Assembly (NCBI RefSeq): GCF_018320785.1
Contig: NC_054877.1
Location: forward strand, 32,634,151-32,698,150
Source of the DNA: Cheilinus undulatus
Lineage: Eukaryota > Chordata > Actinopteri > Labriformes > Labridae
Length of the DNA stretch: 64,000 nucleotides
Direction: 5' to 3'
Below the pieces are notes generated by a model. That model was not told the DNA's origin. It made no database searches and worked only from the letters and a program-made list of their open reading frames with translations. A program made the translations under genes and the position numbers. How positions within the stretch are numbered: the first letter of the stretch is position 1; each line of letters opens with the position of its first letter. This document shows positions 12,076 to 25,070 of the stretch, in pieces.

Positions 12076-13046
12076 GGCAAGGAAATACACAATGTTGTCA
12101 ACACAACTAACAACTTGAATACAGCAGCGTTAAAGCATTTGAGCATTCTACCAGCATGATGTCCCTGGAAGATGGACATATTTTCACTGTGTGAAAAATG
12201 CAACTAACATGCACTAACTCTGTATTACAGCACAACAGACTGGACTTGTTTTGTAAAACTCTGCACTCTGCTAATCCTGCAGAAGGATCTCCTTCTAGGA
12301 AGTCTCTGATGCTGCAGCTGAATTGTGCTTCTACTAATTTGTTTTCAAGAACGAAGAGAGAGAGAGGAATAAAGAAAACGGAAGTGGGAAAAGGAAGGAA
12401 AATCTCCATTTTCAGACTTCAGCCAGGGAGTGCCTGATTAAAGAGTTTTATTTCCATCTAAAGACAAGTAATCACTTCATAGGAAACAACTTGAGATGAT
12501 TCAAAGGGTTCACATGTTAAAGATAACATAAAAGCAGGACATGAAAGGGTTTCAGAGCACAATGCAAAAAAATCTTCCTAAAGAAACATTCTCAGCTTAG
12601 TCAGAAAGGCGAGGTACCACAGGTGAAGAGTGCAGAAATCCTTTTATCCATACATGATGAGTGATGGCATTTACTTCTATAGACAGGAGCTCTGTAGATG
12701 GAAGCAATGCAGGCTGAAGGACCAAGTTTGCTGCTCCCTACTAAGCCCTAAAAATGACTCTACATTGCATTGCACATTGCAGGCATGTTTAAGGTTACTG
12801 AACACATTTTTGTGTTCATAACATTACAGATTCTTTACTTTGTGTAAAAAAAGAATTTTTATTTTTTACAACCAGCTGTCTTCAGGACCCTCAAAAGATA
12901 GACTTTCATAGTATCCCTTTGTTTGATCCCTTTATTGACTGGTGGGCCATTTACAACTATAATAAACCCAGTGACTGATGACCAGGAAACACATTTTTAA
13001 TGAAGGTAATTTACTGCTTCCATTTGTTTAATAGGGGGTTGGCAGG
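12076..13046. other. intronic DNA, nothing recognised
   Basis: No transposon or exon recognised. A purine-rich stretch lies near 12350-12400. Confidence 0.3.
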
Positions 13047-13438
13047 GGGTGGCGTATTTCCGGTGGAAAATAAGACCGCTTCACAACTTCCGCCCAACTA
13101 TACCTGCTAAGCCAAAACGGAATCTAAATCCTCCATACTGCCTTAATTTGTCCATTTCGTTGGGTTTTTTTGTTTCATTGTTGTTTGTGTTTACTCTATC
13201 ATCATCGCTTGGCATCCAAACATGCTGAAATGATGTTTCAAAAACAGGTTAAAAGCACTTTGGACATCGTTGCTGCGCACTGCAATGTACATCTTCAGCT
13301 AAATTTAACTCGTCATTGACAGTCAGCTCAGGCAACTCATGCAAACAGCGAGTAAACCGCAACGAATTCGCCATCATATGCCTTTCTTTTCTCCCGACAG
13401 GAAGTGTGGGAGCGGTCTAATGCCAAATGCGGAAGCAG
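13047..13438. mobile_element. short inverted-repeat element (MITE-like)
   Basis: The left arm near 13058-13091 has TTCCGGTGGAAAATAAGACC then GCTTCACAACTTCC. The reverse complement of the right arm near 13393-13436 has TTCCGCATTTGGCATTAGAC then CGCTCCCACACTTCC. The arms match over about 34 bp, with a shared AGACCGCT core and ACTTCC end, around an interior of about 300 bp without coding capacity. This is the architecture of a non-autonomous DNA transposon. Superfamily and target-site duplication could not be determined. Confidence 0.6.
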
Positions 13439-13439
13439 T

Positions 13440-15744
13440 TCATGCATAGAGCCCATTAGCTCCCGATGCTTCCAAGGAAACCAGATTTGTGTGCTTTATA
13501 GATTGTTCTACATGCAAACACAGTGCAGAAGAGACAACAATGTAAAACAAGATAAACATGGCAAACAGCCATGGCAAGACAGGACTGTAGAGAAAATACA
13601 ACCCCCTATCTTCCTGCATCTCTGTCTGCACTTTTTTTTGGCTGTTTTTCTGCAAATCCCAGATAAAATATGACAGAACTGTAATCTGCTAAACATGCTA
13701 GTTAACGTGACATTTCAGAACGATGTAAAGTAGAGCAGAGAAGAGGAAAGAAAGGGCACTTCGATCCCAGCAGTGGCTAGAGGTGATTCTTGCAGCCAAA
13801 CTGAGTCAGACTGAGCAGCTGTGTGATGTGATGCCAACGTCTGACTGAAACTCTACAGGAGGGCATCAGTGTGTGGCATCAACATGAACATATAGGAGCC
13901 CTGCAAAAAAAAAGTTACCTTCAAAGATCAGAAAGAGACCACCCCCTTCACAGCCCACCCTATCACAAAACACACACACTCAGACACAGATCAGGCAGGA
14001 CCACCCCTGCTCTACCTTACACACACAACAAGCTACACACATGCGATTCATTAGCACAACGTTCAAAGTGCCAAGAACAGGGAGCCATTATGAGTCAGTG
14101 CCATTAACACTCAGAGATGAAAAAACTGTGTGTTGGTGCGTGTGTGTGTGTTACCCTGTGGCCTGGGCCCAAAGAAAACTCTTTAAAATGCTGCTGACGA
14201 ACACAAACGACCTCCATTACAGCTCAGAGAGGAGTCGTCCTGTCAGCCGTACAGTATGTGTGGTCCTCTCACAGAGTATCTGAGGCTTTAACTTTGGAGG
14301 AGCCTTTTGTAATAAAGTTACACTGCTGGAAATAAACTGCTGTGGAGCTTAAGTGCTGCCGGCTGCACCTAAGATTTGACATGAGGTGATGAGATGTAGG
14401 AAAAGATGTTGTTACTCCAAAGCCTTCCATTTATACTTCAACCCAAATGACAAGTTAGACATTCTCTACTTGTCTTTGAGGGTTACAGGCTATAAAGACA
14501 CAGAGATAGCACCTAGCTTTTACTACTTGGGGAAACATTATAATAGACATTGTGGAGGAATTGGCTTAACATGCATCATCTCGCTTTACTAACCCACACA
14601 ATCTGCAGAAGCACTACTTACAAATGGGATCAAAATGTTCATGAATGAAGGTCTGATTTAAATGACTTTAGTGTTTGCTGTTGTGGGCAAATGGGTCAAA
14701 TATTACTACAGAGAAATTTAGTCATGGAATTGAAGGCTCAAAATTTTCTTAAGGGACAGGGAGGAATAAACCCCAAAACAAAAATCCAGCATGTAACGTT
14801 TTGGTCACAAAGTCAAGCACGGCCATATAATTGAGTTTAGCTGATCTCACACAAGCCCTCATCAGCTGACGGCCAGCTGATTGGCTCTAAGGACGCTATT
14901 GGTTAACTGCACTAATGCTGACATATTCAAACTGCTCCAGTCCGGCTAGGCATTGCAGCTCCCTTTGCAAGCTGCTTTTTGCAACAATCCTCCACCCAAA
15001 CTCCTCCTTTATGCTACAGCTGACTTCATTAATGCCATTCTGTTGTGACTGACACCTGCCCTGCTCTGGGTTCATTGCTGCTGCTCTCCCTGCCTCAGGC
15101 TCTCCTTGTGGGCACAGGAAGAGCAGGAACGTGTTCTGTTCCTGCTTGATGCTTTCCACATAGACTCATGGAAGGGCAGGGGGATCCCAGAAGAGCCATA
15201 CTGCCAAATATAAATAACAGCAATAAGAGCAAATTAATAACTGCTAATAAGGAGAAAATGTATAACTCCAAATCATGTGCGTTCTTTGACAAAGTGGTCC
15301 TGACTGAATTGTAGGAATTGACTCTTTGTAGGCTCTCTCCGATCTAAATAAGTGATGACAGTTTCTGGGCGATAACTTCCTCTTTGTGCACTTTTCTTTG
15401 TCTCTGGTCAAACTAGCAACTTCAGATCAGATTATGCAGTTTTGGTCAAAAGTTACGGTGCACAATGACACTGTGACCTGTTTTGAGGTATGTATTTGTA
15501 AGACTGAGATTGCATTTATCCAAATTGTTTTTTTTTCTTTGCTTGCCACATGGACATTTTCCTGCAGGTGTCAAAACTCGTTAGCAGAGAATAAAAGAGA
15601 GAGAGCTGATCGACCTGGAGCCATAATTAGCTGTTTGTCTGAGATGACAGGAGACTTTGTTGTTAAATCTGTCATTGGCTGTAAACAGCTTCGGCTTTTC
15701 GCATATAATGCATTTTGTGAGGGTTTTTTTGTGCTTGTATTTTA
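13440..15744. other. intronic DNA, no gene recognised
   Basis: Contains a CA-rich patch (about 13960-14040) and a short GT run near 14138-14150. No coding exon or classified repeat recognised. Confidence 0.3.
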
Positions 15745-15897
15745 GAGAAAGGAGAGCAGTGGGAAGAGTCACAAGCAGGGATGAGAGAATGGAGGAGAGA
15801 TATATGAGTAGGCAGCTACAAGCTAGACTTGAACCTGGCTACTTGCATACGTGGGGTGCCACCGAACCACTACGCTATCCGTGCCCCTGCACAGTGT
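15745..15897 (-). repeat. tRNA-derived SINE
   Basis: On the minus strand the element opens GGGGCACGGATAGCGTAGTG and about 25 bases on has CCAGGTTCAAGTCTAGC. These are a good RNA polymerase III A box (TAGCGTAGTGG) and B box (GGTTCAAGTCT) at tRNA-like spacing. A CT-rich body (CTCTCCTCCATTCTCTCATC) typical of teleost SINEs follows. It resembles the copy at 44236-44395. It is too diverged in the stems to be a functional tRNA. Confidence 0.75.
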
Positions 15898-18349
15898 ATT
15901 TTGTTACATATGAACATTTGACAGGCTGCCTACTGCTCGTCTCAATCTTTTACTAGGCTTTTACTCAATCTTTTACATATAATATCAGATTAAGACTGAA
16001 ACAACTTAGACATAATGACAAGAAGATAAACATCATGCAGTGTTCTGGAAAGGACGATGCTTCTGCTCCTCTGTCTGCCTTAAAACTTGTACTGAAGATA
16101 ACGAGAAGTGTTTTAAATGGTCAGATAAGTTTCTCGGTCAAATCAACCATGCTGCATATGTGCAGCAATTTTGCATTCACATTATGTTGATGCATGAAAA
16201 AAACATGTCTTCTGTGCAAGGGCCTAAGGCTGCAACAAGAAATCGATAAAGCCATAATTAAAAGTGTTGTCAAAAAATAATTTCTACATTGGCTGTGTTG
16301 TGCCAATTTTTACATCACCTGCCACAGAACTGTCTACAACACACTCAGAAAGTTGGTAAACATTACTTTTATTTATTACTGTGAAATTTTATGATTAAGA
16401 GAAAATATGAGGAAAAAAGGTTCATTAACAAAAGTTCCCTCATGATGGAGACTAGACAGCCTAGAAATAGCTCTTTGTGGTAAAATCTTCCACAGAACTC
16501 AAGTTTTGTTTCTGGATACAAGACATGAGTTGAGCGATAACCCTTCATTTTAATTAATGCTTTTATCAGCAAAACTATGGACAATCCCATAATCCTCAAC
16601 TATCTAGCCAACATCCAGCATGGTAAACATCAGAGGGCTGGCTCATTGTTAGCATGTTAGCATTCACAAGCACTGCAGATCTACATGATCATGCACAAGC
16701 TCTTCATTTTTTTATCGGCTAAAATACAAATGAAAGCAGACATTTAACAGTCAGAAGCGCTCAAAGAGATCATGCTTAAACAGTCTTGTATACTCGTGCC
16801 TGGCGTCAGTCTGGCTTTATAGAACCGGCTGAGAAGTGAAGAGCAGTGAATTGTGGAAAGACGATATTTGCAGTCTAGACAGATGTCTGCCGCTTTGAAC
16901 AAAAGAGAGTTCAAAGACCTGGAGCCTGGCCGCAAGCCAGTATATTGGTGGTTCTCACACACATTCACTCACTTACACACGGAGCTCTCATTTCTTCTCT
17001 CTCCCTCTGCATGCAGGAGGTTCCCAGTCTGCATGCGAAGCTAAAAGTAGCCTCTCTCACATTCTCTGCTGCCAGTCAGCACTTTCCCAGCTGAATGAAA
17101 AAACGTCTCCTGCTGCACCTTCAACATGACCCCGCACTAAAGTTCACGCTCAACAGACCGCAGCAGAGCTCCACTACACTCTCCTCCTGTGTTACTATAA
17201 ACATCAGCCTGTTCTCACTTGGTTACCATGCTTATCAAACTCAATAACACTGAGTAATCATCAGTCCTGCTGCTGAGTGAAGCTGGATTGTGTTTATGGG
17301 GCAGAGGGGGAGACTGTGAGAGAGAAAAGGGTGAGGCAGGGAGGGGATGCTGAGAGCTGCCACTTGTTCGCTCAGTGAGAACCACCACTCTGACATCACC
17401 ACTTTCCCACCAGAAAAGAGAGAGCGGTTAAAAGAACGGTGGCTGCCCTGGTTTCCGTTGACACTGAAAATATCACAATGATTTTGTTTACCAAGAGAAC
17501 CAGAAACCATAGAGATTGGAGGACTCTGAAGCATCACAAGTTCTCTGCACCACAAAACCTAAAATGCCACAATGTGCCCTGTTACTGGCGGCAAAAAGAA
17601 GACTGCTGCAACCCCACTCCATTCTCTTACAACTCACTAATCTGCAGTGTAGTTTGCAAAAGAGCCAGATTTACAGGAGCTCAAAGGTCTGCTTCAAGCA
17701 AGACAAACTTTCATTTTCTGTAGATTTAGATGACATCTTTGGACCGAGGCAGAATATTTGGTGTCTTAAGAATTTTGATCACTCTTGTCTATAGATTTAT
17801 ATCAGTAGCATAAGAGAAAGGCAGTAAAAAGCAATTATCTAAATATTCAAACAACTTTTTTCAAGATGCATATGGAAGAGTAAAGAACCTTAATGCTTCT
17901 TTAAAAACAGTTACTGTATGAAACTTATGTCCAATGAATGAAAATATTATCATGATTATTGCACTGTGAGCATGTGCAACAAACATGTAGAAATGTCTGA
18001 AGAAAAACAGTGTTACGAGAAAAACAATGCCCTCTTATTCAGCATCTACATTCAGCATCTACATCCATCCCCAACTGGATGGATGCCTGCATAATATATT
18101 GGCCATGCTATCACACCATTTTGATGCAGTAATATGAGGCTCAAGCTAGCTATCACTGACCCACAAATGGTGCAAACCTAGTGATGAAAAAGCTGCTTTT
18201 TGGATTTCTTATTAAAGAGGAACATGCTGCAAACACAGGTTTCTCATTAAGGTGTCGTTCATTTTAAACAATAATAAATCAGATGTCAGGAAAAAGCTTG
18301 TCCCCTATGAAAACATTCTAACGCAGCAAACGTGTAGTAGCTATGTAGG
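15898..18349. other. intronic DNA, mostly unique
   Basis: No coding exon recognised. 16.8-17.45 kb is less AT-rich and repeat-poor and may contain regulatory sequence; this is only a compositional impression. Confidence 0.3.
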
Positions 18350-18680
18350 TAACTTTGATAAAGCTGAGCTCACAAAGCTGCTACGTTATCCACGAAGCTA
18401 AGTTAGCTTCTGCTACGTTTGCTACAGCTCACACTGCTAAAGTTATCTAAGCTATATATAACTGAGTACATAGCTCACGTAGCTAAAGCGTAGCTCACAA
18501 AGCAGCTATGTAAGCTACATAGATATGTTGTCTGCATAGCTATGTTAGCTTTAGCGACATTTGCTAAGGCTAACATTGCTAAAGCTAACTAGCTACCTTA
18601 GCTTATGTTGTAACATAAACTACACAGCTGTGCTAGCTATGTTAGCTTTAGCTTAAGCTAACAAAGCTAAAGCCAGGCAT
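18350..18680. repeat. GCTA/AGCT-rich degenerate palindromic repeat
   Basis: About 330 bp packed with overlapping AGCTA, TAGCT, GCTAAC and GTTAGC words, for example ATAGCTATGTTAGCTTTAGC. The words are short self-complementary blocks with no fixed period, so both strands look alike. Similar GCTAAC-rich low-complexity tracts are common in teleost DNA. Confidence 0.7.
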
Positions 18681-18896
18681 TGTTTGCGTAACTACCTCTA
18701 AAACAGGTCTATACATACTTTAATCCAGTATTTGACCCCTGACCTTTTTCTCTACTTTATTCATGAAGTGTTTTGTCTGTAATGTTTGTAACATGGTTAT
18801 TTCATGAATGTAACTGCTTGATTTCGTTTATATGTGTCAAGACAGGAATATTTTCCTTGGTTTATTTCACTTTCCTCAGCTTGTTTTTTGTTTTTT

Positions 18897-19125
18897 AAGT
18901 CATACTTTATTAATCCCTGAAGGGAAATTTACACTCTATAGATGCTACACAAACACAGGCTGAATTACATGCAAATACACATGCACAAACAGGATCCCCA
19001 TGGACATGTACTAATGGAGAGATGTCAGAGTGATGGCCTTGCTGCCCCCATTGAAGCGCTGCTGTGACTTGTTGGGGGTTCAGTGCTTTGCTCAAGGGCA
19101 CTTCTCCAGCTCAGGTCCAGATCCA
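18897..19125 (-). repeat. LINE-type retroposon 3' fragment
   Basis: The plus strand starts ACTTTATTAATCCCTGAAGG with GAAATTT, the reverse complement of the TTTCCC...ATTAATAAAGT tail of fish LINEs. Further on it has GGGGTTCAGTGCTTTGCTCAAGGGCAC, here split by mutations, a segment often seen in the 3' part of such elements. The open frames here derive from it. The family name is uncertain. Confidence 0.55.
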
Positions 19126-21831
19126 GTATTATCTATATTGGTGTTGAAATACTATGCTCTGGTTCGCATTAACATGCAGGGAAAACTTTTTTGTCTCAAA
19201 GCTGTCAACGGGGAGATAAAACAAAGCACCACACTTCCAGTTGTCTGCATTCAAAGAAAAAGTACTAGAAGCCATACTTTTTACATGGGAGCCTGAAATT
19301 CACAGGGCCGATAATTACACTGTCAACAGATGCAGTGTGGACAGAAAGCATGTGATGCACTGTCTGATGCTCGCATGCTGTTAGGACATAGTGCTAGTCT
19401 GACAGACTAGTGCTAAACAATGACATGTAGCAAACATTTACTCTAAAAGTCATCCATTATAGCTCTAAACACAAAGAACAAAAGATGGAAAAAGGGGTCA
19501 GGATAGCAAAAAGCTAATATTTAGAGTAAAAATGTTATTTTATCACATTCCAAATTGCTGTGCAGTACTGCACAACGTTTTTGTGTATTGTATATTTTTC
19601 AGATTGTGCAATTTTGTGTTTAACTGAACTCTGTTTTAGAAATTTTCAGTGTTCAAAAATTACGATTAGTCTACAGCTTAATGATTCAGCTGCTCAGTTA
19701 TGGTTATTCTGTTTATGAAGCTACCATTGTTATGATTCCTGGGTAATGTTCAGTCTTCATAATAATAACAAACAGCATGATAGAGCTCAGTAACAAGGCC
19801 AACATGGCTGCTTTCTAATAACACACTTGTTGTACAGTTATTTCAACAATGACCTCCATGTTCTGCACACAGACATATCAAGCATTATTTTTAATAAATA
19901 ATGTTGATATATTACATAACCATCTAGGAGGAGAAGGGATGATTCAGGATCAGTTTTGAATCCTTTCAAATCCTTTAATTCTCCACATCTGTGCTAGGGC
20001 TGTCTGGCCAATGTGTTTAAAAGACAAGAGCGTGTGTTTGCATTCTTTTTCCTTCACGATCAGTCCTTTTTGCATGCATAAACTATACATAGAAGTTTTC
20101 TTTTCTGTTCTTCTATTGCATCCAATAAAATGCACAGCTTGAATTCTACAGAAAGCTAATTGCAAGGAGCTTAGAGAGAGGCACAAAGCTATTCTATGTT
20201 TTTTAAGGAGAACATTGTCAAGACTCCCAGCAGCAGCACCACCCAGAGCTGCAGGTATGGCTGCTGAGATAAGCAAGGCTGACACGACCCCGCCCAGGCC
20301 ACTGGCTACATGCTCAGTATAAAGGGAATACTGGGAAATTCAGTGCTCTCTACGCCCGTCTGCAAGGACTGCTGGCTTGTGATTGGCCGGAGAGATTTTT
20401 CATAATTCCTGTGTAAGCAAACGTTTCCTGGAAAAGCTGCCAGACTGTGCAAAGGTTAATGGAAAGTTGTCTAGATTAAACACATGCTGCTACAAATAAC
20501 ATATGAAAACATTTCTGTCCAAGTTAAACCTTCACACAGTAGGTCCTCTGAACCTGGAAAACTGCACAATCCTGTAAAAATGTTGTGGCTCGACAGGATG
20601 AAAAAACAATCTGGAATACTGTAACAGTGTCTAGACAGAAGACTAGACTGGACTCATTTCTGCAGGATTTCTAAATCCCAAATTCATGTGCAATTACTGG
20701 AGGCTCATTCCTGTTTAAATAAACTCTGAATGATTCCTTGTTACAAACACAGACGAGATGTCTGACGAGTCATGCTGCAGGAATTACAAGTTGACCCAGT
20801 TTATTATGAAACCCTAAAAAACACGTAAAAAAAGAAGCTGCATGTCAAGTAAGATAAGAGCAGCACATCCAGGAGATAGTCAGCTAATCTGTGTCCTTAA
20901 ACATGGAGATATTAGAACAGGGTCTATGAACATGCAGTGTTTGTTAGCATGTGTGTCAGGGACTATGACTGCTTGACATAATGACAGATAACAGTGATAA
21001 CACAGGAGACAAGTTATACTCTGGTATGTGAGGATTAAGCAGAACTCTCAGGGTGAAATAAGACAGCTTCCAACAAGGAAAGCTCCTATTAAACTCTGCT
21101 GATGACTAATGCTGTCTCACTAAGCTTAGCCAAGCAGCAGAGATTCATTGCACTTAAAAATGTCCTTCTAGCTCTAACTTCTATTCATGGGTTACTGCAT
21201 ATGGACGGTCACTTTCTTCTGCAGCCATAACTCTGTCCTTGACTTGTTTCACCTCCCTCCACACATCCCTGAGCCGGGTGGTAAAATATGCCTCCTGAAG
21301 TGCTGAGCCAGACGTTTTAAGCTAACAGGGTCAGCCGTACTGTTAGCCTCCAGTTGGGATTGCAAATTATCAGTTGTGTGGTCCTAAATGTTAGTACAGA
21401 GTGCCTTATATGTTATAGGGAATGTAGTGTTAGTGTAGTGAAGGTCTAATGGATACCTGCAGAAGTGGGTCAGCATGGAAACAAAAGAGTATAAACATAA
21501 AAACCTTAGACCTTCTTATATAAATTTAGAGGACCGCCATTATATTTAGGGCACATTTAACCTCCTTTGTTCTTCTAAAATCACTGCCAGATGATTGTGA
21601 GAGTTCATGCAGGTTTAAGGACACCATGCCCCACATTTGAGGCATCAGGGGGTTCCAAATCCAGGTTGGCACATCTAGGGATGTTAATCGTTCTTTTAAA
21701 AGATGATCTGATCTTGATATACACAGGATGCAATTGCCGAGTTTGCCTGAGTTATCATTTAAAAATATAAACTATTCTGTCTGCTAGTGCTGCTTCTTGC
21801 TGATGCTAGCATCCTTTCACAGGTTTGGTGT
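19126..21831. other. intronic DNA, no gene recognised
   Basis: No coding exon or classified repeat recognised. A moderately GC-rich stretch around 20220-20400 contains a GATA-type motif (GAGATAAGC) and could be regulatory; this is unproven. Confidence 0.3.
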
Positions 21832-23308
21832 CCCATGGAGGTCAGAAAAATCACAGTCCATTGTCAAGTTAAGTTGTGATAACCATACTATATTCTTAAA
21901 CTGAATTATAACCACTCTTATCAAAGCAAAAAAAATATATATTCTATTACGTTGTTGTACATAGCCTTCTTAACATTTTAAATCCCATTTCTCAAAATGG
22001 GTTGAAGTGGCAAAAATCGGTAGACATGGTGAAATTAAAAAACAGCAGAAATGGGTTAAAAGTGGACAAAAAGTTTTACAAGATGTAATAAATAGATGGA
22101 AAGTCACAAAATGGTTCAAAGTGGCAAAAACTGTCAGAAAAAGTAGTGATAAGATGCTACAAATGGCAAAAATTGGTCTAAAGTGGCAAGACAGGGTGAA
22201 GGGAGTTGTATAAAATGATTAATAGCAACAAACCTGGATCAACGGAGGCAAACATTGATGGACAATGGCAAAGACAGGAAGAAAAAGCAAAATAAGGGTT
22301 TAGAAGTGGAAAAATGGCTTAAAAGTTGCAGAAATGGGAAGAAAAGGATGTGAAATTGGATAAAAAAGTGGCAAAAATGGGTTTATATTGGGAAATTGAG
22401 TTTAGAACGTGTAAAATGGTATTTTAAACTTAGCAAAAATGTAATAAACTTCACAAAAATTGTTTCAAAGTGGCTAAAAAAGGGGGTTAAAGTGGTTAAA
22501 GTTTGTAGAGAGAGGTTTAAATTAGCAACATTGCTCAAAAATGGCACATAATAAAATTAGGCCGGAAAAAAAGTGATTAAATATTGGCACAAAAAAGACG
22601 ATTTCAATGTCAGAACCCAATAAAAGTTTGACACACTTCTCAGGTTCAAAATGAAATAAATGTTAGCCAGGATGTCAGCTTTCTACCCATTTTCCCACCT
22701 CAATGTGCCACTTTAAATATTTTAGCTGCTGTCATCTGTTTTTTCTTATTGACATTTTCCCCCATATTTGCCAGTTTAACCCATTTTAAGCCATGTTAAG
22801 AGCCACTGTCAATCTTTTTTTTTTTTTTGCCCCTTTTCACTAATTTCTGAAATTTTTATCCACTTGTCACACATTGTTGCGATTGTTTGCCTAGTTCGGC
22901 CTCTTTTTAACCCACTTGTGCTGCTTTATGCTCATTTTTCCACTTTTTTTCATTTTTGCCACTTTTTTCACCATTGTTGCAAATTTATGCCACTTCCTTT
23001 TGCCACTTTTAACCAATTTTTGCTGCTTTTTGCCTTTATTTGGCATTTTTTGCCACTATTGCCCATTCTTGCTCTTTGTTTAAGTCTCTTTGGCCCATCT
23101 TTGCAACTTTTCACCAAATGTTACAACTCCTTACCCATTTTTGCACAGTTTTGTGCTACTTTATCCCCTGGCATCCCAATGTCTGTGCACATCATGGCTT
23201 AGCCATGATGTTTAGCAATACTTTCCTAATATTTTATTATTATTCAGATAAAAAAGGTTATCCCAGCTTAACTTTACAATGAGTCATGATTTTTCTGACC
23301 TCCATGGG
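21832..23308. mobile_element. 1.48-kb inverted-repeat element carrying opposed minisatellites
   Basis: Two 53-bp ends (21832-21884 and 23256-23308) are inverted copies that I count as about 85% identical; both open CCCATGGAGGTCAGAAAAAT and close GATAACC. Inside, 21990-22590 is an array of AGTGGCAAAAATGGGTTAAA-like units and 22730-23170 is the same array in the opposite orientation. A unique linker between them (22610-22638) also occurs beside the array at 479-507. This looks like a non-autonomous DNA transposon whose interior became or captured a minisatellite. No transposase frame and no clear target-site duplication were found; the superfamily is unknown. Confidence 0.7.
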
Positions 23309-25070
23309 CCTTTGATTATTTCATGTTAAAATTAGGATGAAAATCTAAATACATTTTCTCCTCGGCCCTTCTAAGGACAATAAGTGAATAAAAATGTAGC
23401 AGAGATGAGGAAAGACTAACACAGAGAGTGAAGAGGTGACAGCAGTATAAGTGAGATGTTGCCCTTTTCCACTGATGTAACTACAACCTGAGCTCCTTGC
23501 ATTCCTTCCACAGGAAGACCTGTGTGTAATGAGTCAATTATGTAAAAGACTTTTACGAAAGCTTAACAAATATTCAGACACAACTCGCAGCTTTACGCAC
23601 AGGGTGCCACATGTCTGAGAGGAACATAAAAACAGACAAAGAGGTCAGCCAGCGCCTCACGATTAGCATCAGCAGCTCAACTATGCTCTAAAAATAGCTC
23701 ACAGGTTTTTGTTTTTGCTGGCAGGAGCAGAGCGGGTTTCACCTACAACTGCACCTTGAGCAGCTTCATATTACTAAGATGAATGCCAGCTGGGCATCGT
23801 CCAGATAAGAGAGGCCTGTGCCGTTTCCACTGAGGTGTCTATGTGCCTCTGGTCCCTCTGTTTAATGGGCCATTATCAGGACAAGAGCAGCCCAAAACAA
23901 ACAGAGGCCTGTGGCAGATAATGCCCTTCAGACGTCACTGCAGACGCACACAGGGTGACATGCAGGAGACACGGGTGGCCTAGGCTGCCAGTCTCTCTGC
24001 TCTGCCCCTTAGAAAACAAACGGCATTGTTGTCAAAAAAAAATACACAAAAGAAAGCTTAGTGCAGGCAGAGTGGAGTTTGCTGGAAGCGGTGGTGTAGA
24101 GGCCTGTAGAGAAAGACGAGTGTGAGTGAGACTGGGAGAGATAAGAGTAGTGTGTTTGTGTGTGAGGAGAAGGCAAGCTGTGCAGCTGTGTGTATGTTAC
24201 ATTTGGTTGCATGCCAAAAATCTGCTGCCGGCGACAGGAACGCCGTAAAACTTAAAGCTATTGTGAGTGGAGTTTTTTTTTTCCTCTTTCGTCTCAGTCG
24301 CTCGTCCCTCTGAAAGCTGCTATTCATGACGAGGGCAGAGAGATACTACACAATAGATCTCCATCTCTCTCGCCTAACATGGCCCTGCCTATATGGAACA
24401 ATAAACAGACGTATTCAGTCTTTTCCAGCCTCCACCCCCGAGCTGGTCCGACCACATGTGCGTTACTGCAGCGGCTAAAGGTGCAAGAGAGGAGGCCAAA
24501 GGTCTGTAGTGCTGCTGGTTGTGCATCATTCAGGCCCTCCTCCCCGTGCTGAAGGGTTAAACAACGGCATGCATGGATGGAATAATTGATAAAGGCTCAG
24601 ACGTCACAAGGCTCATTAGAAAGCGATGTACAGGTCGTAAAAGTGCGTTTGTTTTTCATGAAGAGAGGAAATGGGATTAGTCAGAGGGTGACATAAATGG
24701 GGACTGTGGCGTGTGTGTCAGTAGGTGCAAAGTCTTTTTTGTGCATGTGTGTATGTTTACATGGGCTTTTTATGATTTAGGTAAACTCATAATATTATTG
24801 TTATTATTAGATGGCAACATTGCTGAGGAAATTAAAAAAAATATGTCAAAGGTATACAGTCTTTGTCCACATTATGAGATGAGTGTGTTTGATGTTCTTT
24901 TAATGCCAGCTATTAATAAATCCTGTACAAGATTTGCACTGCGGTAAGGATGTCCAAACTTTGATGCTAATATGTTTTATAATGATATAACCATCGTACA
25001 AAATGATCAACAGTGTCATAAAATACTAAAAAAATTACAATTTGTGAAAAAAATGTGAGTCATATTTTCA
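23309..25070. promoter_or_regulatory. repeat-poor intronic stretch, possible conserved non-coding DNA
   Basis: From about 23400 to 24660 the sequence is less AT-rich, free of recognised transposons and dense in plausible factor sites, for example CCAGATAAGAG (GATA), AGACGTCAC (CRE-like, twice) and AACAATAAACAG (SOX/forkhead-like). This is the best enhancer candidate in the gng12 intron on composition alone. No conservation data were available; it could equally be ordinary unique intron. Confidence 0.25.

Noticed and set aside
11550..12090. Long minus-strand open frames (149 and 123 codons) rich in Phe, Leu, His and Thr
   Set aside because: They are the translation of the AGTGGCAAAAA minisatellite, which lacks stops in these frames; there is no start context or family resemblance.
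15745..15897. Functional tRNA gene
   Set aside because: A and B boxes are present, but the cloverleaf stems do not form and the SINE body follows; it is a tRNA-derived SINE. The same holds for 44236-44395.
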